A stretch of DNA of 7,216 nt from Prevotellaceae bacterium (GCA_031284065.1 JAITAP010000231.1:1-7216); one strand, 5' to 3'. Numbered from the stretch's first letter, positions 1 to 6,234 are shown. Program-made: numbers and translations. The notes: a model not told the origin generated them from the letters alone.

Positions 1-239
1 TGTGCCGGAGGGTTGTCTGACGTTGGGACATGTTCTTAAGTTTTATTGATGTATTTGAATTTTGGGACAAAGTTAATAATCAATCATGACAAAACATGTC
101 TCAATCAGAATTTTTTTCCTGTATTCCCCTTCTTGAATTTCGGCTTGATTACGCCCAACTGTATTGCCGTTACCATCAGCACGAATGAAGCGGTATTAAA
201 ACCCTATAAACACATTTCGCAACGGAGTATAAAGACGAA
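1..239. other. AT-rich non-coding left edge, possible mobile-element end
   Basis: I recognise no gene here. The stretch is AT-rich compared with the ATPase gene that follows. It holds TTGGGACA twice on the + strand (23-30 and 62-69) and TTGAGACA once on the - strand (within 85-104). The first and third copies extend further as TTGGGACATGTT and TTGAGACATGTT in opposite orientation. Repeated short sites near an end are typical of transposase-binding ends of insertion sequences, but no transposase is visible and the element family is unknown. All reading frames here are short. A minus-strand frame over about 112-209 reads roughly 32 residues, which I cannot assign. The ABC ATPase frame is closed upstream by TAA at 207-209, so a breakpoint probably lies between about 110 and 240. 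Confidence 0.35.
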
Positions 240-992
240 TTGCGTATTGCTTCTGCGCCCGTTTCGTTAAAATACGAATCGGGAAAACGTGTGCTGCAAA
301 ACGTGTCTTTCACAGCGCGGCAGGGCGAAATCACGGCGTTAGTCGGTCGTTCGGGCAGCGGAAAAAGCACGGTCGCCCGCCTCGCCGCCCGCTTTTGGGA
401 TATTCAGTCGGGGGAAATCCTGCTCGGCGGCCATAACATTGGCACGATTGACCCCGAAACGCTGCTGAAATACTACTCGGTCGTATTTCAGGACGTTGTG
501 CTTTTCAACGCTTCCATCATAGACAACATCCGGATTGGCCGCCGCGACGCTTCGGACGAAGAGGCGCTGTCGGCAGCCCGCCTTGCCTGCTACGACGAGT
601 TTGCGTGCAGGATGCCGCAGGGTTACCACACCGTCATCGGCGAAAACGGCGAAACACTTTCGGGCGGCGAGCGCCAGCGCGTATCCATAGCCCGCGCCCT
701 GCTGAAAGACGCGCCCATCGTCCTGCTCGACGAGGCCACCGCCTCGCTCGACGTGGAAAACGAAACCCGCATACAGGCGGGCATTTCGGAGCTGATACGC
801 CACAAGACTATGCTGGTCATTGCCCACCGTATGCGCACGGTAGCCAACGCCAACAAAATCGTAGCGCTCGACAGCGGCACGGTTGCCGAAAGCGGCGCTC
901 CCGAAAAGTTGCTCGCCACAAAAGGGATTTTTGCAGGGATGATAGAGCGGCAGGATGTGAAACGTCGGACGGTTAACAAAAAATTCAATTAA
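240..992 (+). CDS. 5'-truncated ABC exporter: ATP-binding domain only
   Basis: This frame encodes the ATPase half of a fused (membrane plus ATPase) ABC exporter. Numbering from the TTG at 240, it shows Walker A GRSGSGKST (36-44), Q-loop Q84, signature LSGGERQ (140-146), Walker B IVLLDE (160-165), D-loop SLD (169-171) and H-loop H196. All catalytic elements are intact and the C-terminus is complete. Relatives I recall of this type are about 570-600 residues with six membrane helices before the ATPase; here nothing membrane-like precedes it, and the frame is closed by TAA at 207-209. The only start is a TTG (or an unlabelled codon from 210), with no promoter that I can see. The likely reading is a remnant cut at its 5' end by rearrangement. 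It could still be made as a soluble ATPase, but without a membrane partner it should not transport. The DUF4405-like gene starts one base after its stop. Confidence is high for the domain, moderate for calling it non-functional. Confidence 0.85.
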   Translation: MRIASAPVSLKYESGKRVLQNVSFTARQGEITALVGRSGSGKSTVARLAARFWDIQSGEILLGGHNIGTIDPETLLKYYSVVFQDVVLFNASIIDNIRIGRRDASDEEALSAARLACYDEFACRMPQGYHTVIGENGETLSGGERQRVSIARALLKDAPIVLLDEATASLDVENETRIQAGISELIRHKTMLVIAHRMRTVANANKIVALDSGTVAESGAPEKLLATKGIFAGMIERQDVKRRTVNKKFN

Positions 993-993
993 A

Positions 994-1230
994 ATGTCAC
1001 CAAAAAGAAAGTTCAACAAGCGAGCCATTGCATCGGTGATATTATTTATCACGTTTATTCTCATGCCCATTTCGGGGAAAATGATACAGACATTCGGAAA
1101 GGGAACTTTTTGGGGCGACATGGGATTGCAACTACATGGACTGTCAGCCGGAATCTTTATGATAGCCGGATTATTTCATATTGTCTTTAACCGGAAATTG
1201 TTGAAGCAGTACATGAGAGGAAAGAAGTGA
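994..1230 (+). CDS. Small two-helix membrane protein, DUF4405-like
   Basis: The 78-residue product has a basic N-terminus (MSPKRKFNKR), a hydrophobic helix at about 11-26, a short polar link, and a second helix at about 50-65, then a basic tail (NRKLLKQYMRGKK). His48 and His62, 14 residues apart around helix 2 (LHGLSAGIFMIAGLFH), together with SGKM after helix 1, match my recollection of DUF4405, a family related to b-type cytochrome membrane domains where such histidines may bind haem. Haem binding is inference. ATG at 994 follows the ATPase stop by a single base, so translation is probably coupled to that gene, and the loss of the upstream promoter region may have silenced both. The small size could alternatively mean an unrelated inner-membrane protein. 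No Shine-Dalgarno site is seen, as usual in this phylum. Confidence 0.6.
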   Translation: MSPKRKFNKRAIASVILFITFILMPISGKMIQTFGKGTFWGDMGLQLHGLSAGIFMIAGLFHIVFNRKLLKQYMRGKK

Positions 1231-1233
1231 TGC

Positions 1234-1265
1234 GCGTAGCTTTCTACGGTCAGTCTTTCTTATTT
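1234..1265 (+). terminator. Possible weak terminator after the DUF4405-like gene
   Basis: CGTAG (1235-1239) can pair with CTACG (1244-1248) around a four-base loop CTTT, followed by a T-rich but interrupted tract to about 1265. The stem is only five pairs, so this is weak. It sits just after the stop at 1230, where a terminator would be expected. Confidence 0.2.
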
Positions 1266-1290
1266 TCGATTTGGAAAATCTCTGCGCAAT

Positions 1291-1317
1291 AAAAAAAAAC
1301 CTTGCATTGCTGCAAGG
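1291..1317 (-). terminator. Rho-independent terminator of tRNA-Arg
   Basis: Read on the minus strand, CCTTGCA-GCAA-TGCAAGG forms a perfect seven-pair stem with a four-base loop (1300-1317) followed by nine T residues (A run at 1291-1299 on the + strand). It lies 32 bases past the tRNA CCA end and faces the right way. On the + strand the stem is not followed by T residues, so it acts in one direction only. Confidence 0.85.
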
Positions 1318-1349
1318 CTTACATTACATGGCTATTTGGCTGCCGGACG

Positions 1350-1426
1350 TGGTGACCGCAGAGGGATTCAAACCCCCGACCTTCAGAACCGGAATCTGAC
1401 GTTCTATTCAGCTGAACTATGCGGCC
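1350..1426 (-). tRNA. tRNA-Arg (anticodon CCG)
   Basis: On the minus strand this folds as a full cloverleaf of 77 bases including an encoded CCA. The acceptor stem GGCCGCA pairs with TGCGGTC (one G-T pair), the D stem is GTTC/GAAC, the anticodon stem TCAGA/TCTGA encloses loop TTCCGGT with anticodon CCG, the variable loop is AGGTC, and the T stem GGGGG/CCCTC encloses TTTGAAT. It should read the arginine codon CGG, and G37 after the anticodon fits that identity. The D loop AGCTGAATA has A where G19 is normal, and the T loop has T where C56 is normal, so the tertiary pair G19-C56 is replaced by A19-U56. This matched pair of changes argues for a working tRNA. It has its own promoter and terminator. 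I saw no second copy of its 3' end in the window that would suggest an integration site. Confidence 0.93.
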
Positions 1427-1447
1427 ATTTTCTTCTAAAGAGCTTCG

Positions 1448-1455
1448 CAAAGGTA
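1448..1455 (-). promoter_or_regulatory. Bacteroidetes -7 element for tRNA-Arg
   Basis: The minus strand reads TACCTTTG, an exact match to the Bacteroidetes -7 element TAnnTTTG, about 22 bases upstream of the mature tRNA 5' end. No good TTTG -33 element is found 19-21 bases upstream. Predicted transcription starts about 14 bases before the tRNA. Confidence 0.6.
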
Positions 1456-1467
1456 ACTCTTTTATGC

Positions 1468-1498
1468 AAAAAAGCCAGCGTTTCTCCAACGTCGGCTT
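1468..1498 (-). terminator. Terminator of the T9SS sorting-domain gene, possibly bidirectional
   Basis: On the minus strand AAGCCGACGTT pairs with AACGCTGGCTT across loop GGAGA, giving an eleven-position stem with one G-T pair and one mismatch, followed by a run of T (A at 1468-1473 on the + strand). It lies 23 bases after the stop of the sorting-domain gene. On the + strand the same stem is followed by CTTATTTTTT, so it may also stop transcripts from the left. Confidence 0.75.
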
Positions 1499-1521
1499 CT
1501 TATTTTTTCAAAAAAAGCGTC

Positions 1522-1911
1522 TCACGTCTTGTATATGCTGCACGATACGGGCTTCTTTACATCCTTAAACCAGACTCTTACCACGTAGCTGCCGCTGGAG
1601 TATGCGCCCATGTTGATGATGATGCTTGCTCCCTGCGGAGCCGGTATGGAGCACGCAAAAACGAGCTCGCCCGAAGTGCTGCTGTAAATTACCAAGCGGT
1701 CGATGCCGTATTTTTCGCTCATTACCCTCAATTCCGATTCCACCGGATTGGGGTACAGCTTAAGCCCGGCTTTGCCTGCGTCAACCTCTGTTTTTAGCGG
1801 AACGCTATCGGCGCCTGTAAAGTTAGCTTCATGGTGGGCACGCTGACTATACAGCGAAGAAAATAATGCTGCCACCATAATGCTACTCAATATAATTTTC
1901 CAAGTTTTCAT
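1522..1911 (-). CDS. Small secreted protein consisting mostly of a T9SS type A sorting domain
   Basis: The 129-residue product starts MKTWKIILSS with a typical signal peptide (hydrophobic core about 6-20, likely cut near S22/Q23). Residues about 48-129 look like a type IX secretion C-terminal sorting domain: LKLYPNPVESELRV (50-63), LVIYSSTSGELV (73-84), then GAYSSGSYVVRVWF (102-115) and a final strand. In this family the domain is recognised by the T9SS at the outer membrane and is usually removed or used for anchoring. Here only about 25 residues lie between the signal peptide and the domain, so there is no obvious cargo. Cys87 and Cys124 lie in the domain and could pair. I chose ATG at 1911 over TTG at 1923 because the signal peptide begins properly there. 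It has its own promoter (2028-2059) and terminator. It could be a decayed C-terminal remnant of a larger protein, but the intact signal peptide argues against simple truncation. Confidence 0.8.
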   Translation of the reverse strand: MKTWKIILSSIMVAALFSSLYSQRAHHEANFTGADSVPLKTEVDAGKAGLKLYPNPVESELRVMSEKYGIDRLVIYSSTSGELVFACSIPAPQGASIIINMGAYSSGSYVVRVWFKDVKKPVSCSIYKT

Positions 1912-2023
1912 AATATTTGCCAACTAATTTATTTATAATATTATACAAAATTTAATTTGCGTTGTAGCGAAGTACAACTGCTTGAGAATTTTCTTTCTGC
2001 ACAGATTTCACCCCACAATTCTC
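1912..2023 (-). other. Structured 5' leader of the T9SS sorting-domain gene
   Basis: Between the predicted transcription start (about 2023) and the ATG lie about 112 bases. The RNA would begin with GAGAATT (2017-2023), which can pair with AATTCTC (1984-1990), forming a seven-pair stem around a 26-base loop. A second hairpin, GTTGTA-N6-TACAAC (1961-1978), follows at once, and then AT-rich sequence to the start codon. No T run follows either stem, so it is not an attenuator of the usual kind. It does not match a riboswitch class I know. Confidence 0.35.
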
Positions 2024-2027
2024 GCCT

Positions 2028-2059
2028 CAAAGGTAATCAACATATTTAATAAAAACAAA
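2028..2059 (-). promoter_or_regulatory. Full Bacteroidetes promoter for the T9SS sorting-domain gene
   Basis: On the minus strand TTTG (2056-2059) is followed by 20 bases and then TACCTTTG (2028-2035). Both elements match the Bacteroidetes housekeeping promoter TTTG-N19/21-TAnnTTTG exactly. Transcription would start near 2021-2023. No other minus-strand gene lies between it and the ATG at 1911. Confidence 0.75.
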
Positions 2060-2219
2060 TTTTTTTCCGACTTTCTACAAAAAAAATATTGCATTGTTAA
2101 AATCAAATTCCACTTTTTTTCCATACGCATTGATTTACAAGTTTACGGCTCGTTAGCCGCAGGTTATTCACCCTTTTATCACAAAATTGTTAAAAGCAAA
2201 ATTGCTTTCACAGGCTACT
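2060..2219. other. AT-rich intergenic stretch with small hairpins, no gene seen
   Basis: This lies between the divergent promoters of the sorting-domain gene and leuS. Frames here are low-complexity and show no conserved protein features. Two short perfect hairpins are visible: CGGCT-CGTT-AGCCG (2146-2159) and AAAGCA-AAAT-TGCTTT (2193-2208). Neither is followed by a T run, so I do not call them terminators. Confidence 0.4.
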
Positions 2220-2402
2220 CCATTCCGAGCTCTTGGCGCCCGTCATGCTGAGCGAAGCGGAGCTCAGCGGAGCTAATCCCCAAGCGCCCTTACGTTCTCT
2301 GTGGCTCTCTCTCACAAGGGGGATAGGTTGTGGCGGTAGGCTTCTCCACTCCGTGCGCTACGGTCGGAATGACGGCGTGGGGAGGCAAAGAGAGCGGAAT
2401 GG
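2220..2402. repeat. Nested imperfect inverted repeat, MITE-like intergenic element
   Basis: The inner arms are CCGTCATGCTGAGCGAAGCG (from about 2240) and, reversed, CCGTCATTCCGACCGTAGCG (from about 2374), giving a palindromic unit of roughly 135 bases. Outer arms CCATTCCGAGCTCT (2220-2233) and AGAGCGGAATGG (2391-2402) are also inverted matches. Within the left arm AGCGGAGCT occurs twice in tandem (2256-2264, 2266-2274). The CGTCATnCTGAGCG motif with inverted partner is familiar from dispersed intergenic repeats of several bacteria. The segment is much more GC-rich than the flanking intergenic DNA. No protein is encoded. The function is unknown; it could be mobilised by a transposase encoded elsewhere or act as a transcribed hairpin. 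Confidence 0.6.
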
Positions 2403-2496
2403 GGGCGAAGAGCGGCGAAGGAGCGCAGCGTCAGCAGCTCGGATTTTCTGACTTCTCAATTCCCAACGTAAATTTGTAGAAATTTTTGCCCGTAAA

Positions 2497-2528
2497 TTTC
2501 GTTAAACACCGCCTTTTTACTACCTTCG
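2497..2528 (+). promoter_or_regulatory. Probable leuS promoter (Bacteroidetes type)
   Basis: TACCTTCG (2521-2528) matches the -7 element TAnnTTTG at all but one position. TTCG (2498-2501) sits 19 bases upstream and approximates the -33 element TTTG. Transcription would start near 2534, giving a leader of about 20 bases to ATG 2557. No Shine-Dalgarno sequence and no T-box-like leader are present. Confidence 0.55.
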
Positions 2529-2556
2529 CAGAAAATTTTTTTTGCTCAATCACTGT

Positions 2557-5319
2557 ATGGAGTACAACTTTTCCGAAATAGAAAAAAAATGGCAGGCGCG
2601 ATGGCGCGAGGACAAGACCTATAAGGTTGTGGAAGATTCGCGCAGGCCCAAGTATTACGTTCTCGACATGTTTCCCTACCCGTCGGGCGCGGGGCTGCAC
2701 GTGGGGCATCCGCTGGGGTACATTGCCTCCGACATTTACAGCCGCTACAAGAGGCTGCGCGGCTTCAACGTGCTGCACCCCATGGGCTACGACGCTTTTG
2801 GGCTGCCCGCCGAGCAGTACGCAATACAAACCGGCCAGCACCCGCGCATTACCACCAACGCCAACATTGCGCGCTACCGCGAGCAGCTGGACAAAATCGG
2901 GTTTTCGTTCGACTGGGACAGGGAGGTGAGAACCTGCGAGCCGGAGTACTACCGGTGGACGCAAAAAACGTTCATCGACCTCTACAACCACTACTACGAT
3001 ACGGCTGCGCAAAAGGCAAAGCCGATTGCGGCGCTGGTTGCCGCGTTTGAGAAAGGCGGCAACCTCAGCGTCTGCGCGGCGTGCGGCAACCCCGACGCGA
3101 AGTTCACCGCTGCCGAGTGGAGCGGCATGGACGCGCACGCGCAGCGCCGCACGCTGATGGAGTACCGCCTTGCCTACCAAAAGGACGGCATGGTGAACTG
3201 GTGCGCGGCGCTGGGCACGGTGCTCGCCAACGACGAAGTCGCCAACGGGCTGTCGGTGCGCGGCGGGCACCCGGTGGAGCGAAAGCTGATGCGGCAGTGG
3301 TACCTCCGCATTACGGCGTACGCCGACAGGCTGCTCGACGGGCTGAACCGCGTGGACTGGAGCGACAGCCTCAAGGAAACGCAGCGCAACTGGATTGGCA
3401 GGTCAACAGGCGCTAACGTGCGCTTTAAGGCGCCGGGCTTCTCCCCCGAAACCTCCCTCGAAGTATTCACCACGCGCCCCGACACCATTTTTGGCGCCAC
3501 GTTTATGGTGGTCTGCCCCGAGCACCCCATTTTTTCTCACTTCACGCCGTCGCCGGAGGTTGCCGAGTACGTGAGCTGGGCAAAAAATCGCTCGGAGCGC
3601 GAGCGGCAAAGCGAGGTGAAGAACGTGAGCGGAAAGTTCACCGGCCTGTACGCCGAAAACCCGTTTACCGGCAAGCAAATTCCCATCTGGACGAGCGAGT
3701 ACGTGCTCGCCGGGTACGGCACCGGCGCTATCATGGCGGTGCCTGCGCACGACAGCCGCGACTACGCCTTTGCAAAGCGCTTTGGGCTGGAAATTATTCC
3801 GCTCATCGAGGGCTGCGACGTGAGCGCGGAGAGCTTTGACGCTAAGGAAGGCGTGATGGTAAATTCCGGATTCCTCAACGGGATGAAGGTGAAGGACGCC
3901 ATTGGCGCCGCCATAAAAAAGGTGGAGGAGCTGGGCATTGGCTCTGCCAGGGTAAACTACCGCCTGCGCGACGCCACCTTTAGCCGACAGCGCTACTGGG
4001 GCGAGCCGTTCCCCATCTACTACAAGGACGGCGCGCCGCACACGCTTCCGCCGGACGCGCTGCCGCTGGAGCTTCCGCCGGTGGACAAGTACCTGCCCAC
4101 CGAAGCCGGCGACCCTCCGCTGGGACGCGCTGCGGAGTGGAAGTACGAGGGAAAGTACAGCTACGAGCTGAGCACCATGCCGGGCTTTGCGGGCAGCAGC
4201 GCCTACTTTATCCGCTACATGGACCCCCACAACGGCGAGCGGCTGGCGGACAAAGCCAAAAACGAGTACTGGCGCAACGTTGACCTCTACATTGGCGGCA
4301 CGGAGCACGCCACGGGGCACCTGATGTACTCCCGCTTCTGGAACAAATTCCTGTTTGACTTGGGCGAAATTTGCGAGGACGAGCCCTTCCAAAGGCTCAT
4401 CAACCAGGGGATGATACAGGGACGCTCGAGCTTTGTTTACCGCGTGGCGGGCGCCAATACCTTCGTGTCGCTGGGGCTGAAGGACAAGTACGAGGTGCAG
4501 GAAATCCACGTGGATATAAGCTTGGTGGAGAACGACGCGCTGGATACGGAAAAGTTCAGGCGGTGGAATCCCGACTACGCCAACGCCGAGTTTATCTTGG
4601 AAAACGGGAAGTATATCTGCGGCTGGGCGGTGGAGAAAATGTCAAAATCGATGTACAACGTGGTGAACCCCGACGACGTGGTGAGCCGCTACGGTGCAGA
4701 CACGCTGCGCCTGTACGAAATGTTTCTGGGGCCGCTGGAGATGTCAAAGCCGTGGGATACGAACGGCATCGACGGCGTGCACCGCTTTTTGCGCAAGCTG
4801 TGGCGGCTATTCTACGACAAGCACGGCCGCTTTGCGGTGAGCAACGAAAACGCCACGCCGCAGGAGCTGAAAACGCTGCACAAAATCATCAAAAAAGTGC
4901 AGGACGACGTTGAGGCCTTCTCGTTCAACACGGCGGTGAGCGGATTTATGATTTGCGTAAACGAGCTTACGGAGCTGCGGTGCTGCAAGCGCGAGGCGCT
5001 GGAGCCGCTGGTTGTTTTGCTGGCGCCGTTTGCCCCGCACGTCGCCGAAGAGCTGTGGGAGGCGCTGGGGCACGCCTCCACCGTTTGCGACGCGACATTC
5101 CCCGAATTTAATCCGGCAATGCTGGTGGAAAGCTCGTTTGAGTACCCCGTCTCGTTCAACGGCAAGCTGCGCTACAAAAAGGCGCTGCCGCTCGGCCTGA
5201 GCAGGGAGGAGGCGCAGCAGCTGGTGGCGAGCGACCCAAGCACCGAAAAGTTTCTGGACGGAAAGCCGCTGAAAAATTTTGTGTTCGTACCGGGTAAAAT
5301 AATCAACATAGTATGCTAA
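2557..5319 (+). CDS. leuS: Leucyl-tRNA synthetase
   Basis: The 920-residue class I aminoacyl-tRNA synthetase charges tRNA-Leu with leucine using ATP in the cytoplasm. The HIGH motif is HVGH at 48-51 within PYPSGAGLHVGHPLGY, and KMSKS is exact at 694-698. The CP1 editing domain shows the threonine-rich TTRPDT (305-310) and GYGTGAIMAVPAHDSRDY (386-403) with the conserved editing aspartate (399), so hydrolysis of mischarged tRNA should be intact. GGTEHATGHLMYSRFW precedes the KMSKS region. A helical anticodon-binding domain follows, and the C-terminus FVFVPGKIINIVC is typical. I chose ATG 2557 (MEYNFSEIEKKWQ, the usual Bacteroidetes start) over TTG 2542, which lies only about 8 bases after the predicted transcription start. 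An insertion near 160-190 carries Cys173 and Cys176 (CAACG), a possible metal knuckle. The gene is GC-rich, complete and overlaps yitT by 7 bases. Confidence 0.98.
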   Translation: MEYNFSEIEKKWQARWREDKTYKVVEDSRRPKYYVLDMFPYPSGAGLHVGHPLGYIASDIYSRYKRLRGFNVLHPMGYDAFGLPAEQYAIQTGQHPRITTNANIARYREQLDKIGFSFDWDREVRTCEPEYYRWTQKTFIDLYNHYYDTAAQKAKPIAALVAAFEKGGNLSVCAACGNPDAKFTAAEWSGMDAHAQRRTLMEYRLAYQKDGMVNWCAALGTVLANDEVANGLSVRGGHPVERKLMRQWYLRITAYADRLLDGLNRVDWSDSLKETQRNWIGRSTGANVRFKAPGFSPETSLEVFTTRPDTIFGATFMVVCPEHPIFSHFTPSPEVAEYVSWAKNRSERERQSEVKNVSGKFTGLYAENPFTGKQIPIWTSEYVLAGYGTGAIMAVPAHDSRDYAFAKRFGLEIIPLIEGCDVSAESFDAKEGVMVNSGFLNGMKVKDAIGAAIKKVEELGIGSARVNYRLRDATFSRQRYWGEPFPIYYKDGAPHTLPPDALPLELPPVDKYLPTEAGDPPLGRAAEWKYEGKYSYELSTMPGFAGSSAYFIRYMDPHNGERLADKAKNEYWRNVDLYIGGTEHATGHLMYSRFWNKFLFDLGEICEDEPFQRLINQGMIQGRSSFVYRVAGANTFVSLGLKDKYEVQEIHVDISLVENDALDTEKFRRWNPDYANAEFILENGKYICGWAVEKMSKSMYNVVNPDDVVSRYGADTLRLYEMFLGPLEMSKPWDTNGIDGVHRFLRKLWRLFYDKHGRFAVSNENATPQELKTLHKIIKKVQDDVEAFSFNTAVSGFMICVNELTELRCCKREALEPLVVLLAPFAPHVAEELWEALGHASTVCDATFPEFNPAMLVESSFEYPVSFNGKLRYKKALPLGLSREEAQQLVASDPSTEKFLDGKPLKNFVFVPGKIINIVC

Positions 5320-6227
5320 GGAAAGGAACGCGCATTGCGCGCGAATACACCATTATCACCTTTGGCCTGTTTATGTACGTGGTAGGCATTAACCAGTTCA
5401 TGCTCCCCGCCGCCATTGTGGGCGGAGGCGTGAGCGGCGTGGGCGCGCTGTTCTACTACGCCGCCGGCATCCCCGTGAGCTACACCTACCTGGCCATCAA
5501 CGTGGCGCTGGTCATTTTGGCGTTCATAGCGCTGGGGCGCAACTTCGGCGTAAAAACCATTTACGGAATTGTGGCGATAACGTTCCTCCTCAGGCTGCTG
5601 CCCATTGCCGACGAGCCGCACGTGAGCGACCCGCTGCTGGGCGCCATCATCACCGGCATCCTGACGGGCGCGGGCATCGGCATTGCCTTTACGCAGGGCG
5701 GAAGCGCAGGCGGAACAGACATTGTGGCCATGATTATCACCAAGTACCGCAACATGAGCGTGGGGCGCGTTTTCCTCTACTGCGACCTCCTCATCATCGG
5801 CTCGTCGTACCTGCTGTACTTCAGCATCGAAAAGGTAGTGTACGGCTACATTATCATGGGGATATTTTCGTACTGCGTGGACATGGTGCTGTCGGGCAAC
5901 AAGCAATCGGTGCAGATATTTATTTTTTCGTGCCGGTACGAGGCTATCGCCAACCGCATCATGAGCGAGCAACACCGGGGCGTTACGCTGCTCAACGCCA
6001 CAGGCTGGTACACGAAAAAAGACAAAAAGCTGCTCATGATTTTGGCGCGGCGCAACGAAGCCAACAACATTTACCGCATTGTAAAGGAGGAAGATTCCCA
6101 AGCGTTTATTTCGGTGGGCAGCGTCATGGGCGTATTCGGGCAGGGCTTTGACAGCATTAAAGTTTCTAAAAAAATAGACCCGACAACGCTGGTGAAAAAA
6201 GCGGTGGAAAAGGTGAAGGGAAGCTGA
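5313..6227 (+). CDS. YitT family membrane protein (YitT/DUF161 plus DUF2179)
   Basis: The 304-residue protein has an N-terminal membrane part with about five to six hydrophobic segments (roughly 14-34, 59-77, 82-96, 106-125, 150-171, 174-193), with the glycine-rich signatures GGGVSGVG and TQGGSAGGTDIVA of the YitT family. A soluble C-terminal DUF2179 domain follows (about 215-285), marked by RGVTLLNATGWYT and a closing SVMGVFGQGF. The family is thought to be a transporter or channel of unknown substrate in the cytoplasmic membrane, with DUF2179 perhaps a ligand-sensing part; that role is inference. ATG 5313 lies inside the end of leuS, and the stop of leuS (5317-5319) is 7 bases into this gene, so translation by re-initiation is likely. 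There is no promoter between them. Composition matches leuS. From memory, Bacteroides genomes keep this gene next to leuS and often follow it with the nucleotide pyrophosphatase gene rdgB, which is absent here. Confidence 0.92.
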   Translation: MLRKGTRIAREYTIITFGLFMYVVGINQFMLPAAIVGGGVSGVGALFYYAAGIPVSYTYLAINVALVILAFIALGRNFGVKTIYGIVAITFLLRLLPIADEPHVSDPLLGAIITGILTGAGIGIAFTQGGSAGGTDIVAMIITKYRNMSVGRVFLYCDLLIIGSSYLLYFSIEKVVYGYIIMGIFSYCVDMVLSGNKQSVQIFIFSCRYEAIANRIMSEQHRGVTLLNATGWYTKKDKKLLMILARRNEANNIYRIVKEEDSQAFISVGSVMGVFGQGFDSIKVSKKIDPTTLVKKAVEKVKGS

Positions 6228-6234
6228 AAGTTAC

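Noticed and set aside
46..270. Plus-strand open frame of 74 codons at the left edge
   Set aside because: It overlaps the ATPase start in another frame, shows no domain or promoter, and could arise by chance in AT-rich DNA.
339..1121. Minus-strand open frame opposite the ABC ATPase
   Set aside because: The + strand carries every ABC motif; the antisense translation shows no family features.
1350..1426. tRNA-Arg as the integration site of an island
   Set aside because: No duplicate of the tRNA 3' end and no integrase gene were seen in the window.
1336..1797. Plus-strand open frame across the tRNA and sorting-domain gene
   Set aside because: It runs antisense through a clear tRNA, a terminator and a recognised protein gene.
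2256..2274. Tandem AGCGGAGCT as a possible start of a CRISPR array
   Set aside because: There are only two copies with a one-base spacer, inside an inverted repeat; no array and no cas genes are present.
2542..2556. TTG at 2542 as the leuS start
   Set aside because: It would add five residues not typical of the family; ATG 2557 gives the usual MEYNF start with a plausible leader length.
2431..3270. Minus-strand open frame spanning the leuS start and its promoter
   Set aside because: It overlaps the leuS catalytic domain and has no domain or promoter of its own.
3403..4509. Long minus-strand open frame (368 codons) inside leuS
   Set aside because: It is antisense to highly conserved LeuRS sequence, is rich in Arg/Val/Ala/His as expected from a GC-rich complement, and has no recognisable domain.
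5316..6101. Minus-strand open frame opposite yitT
   Set aside because: The translation is low-complexity in His, Val, Ala and Arg, typical of a shadow of GC-rich coding DNA.
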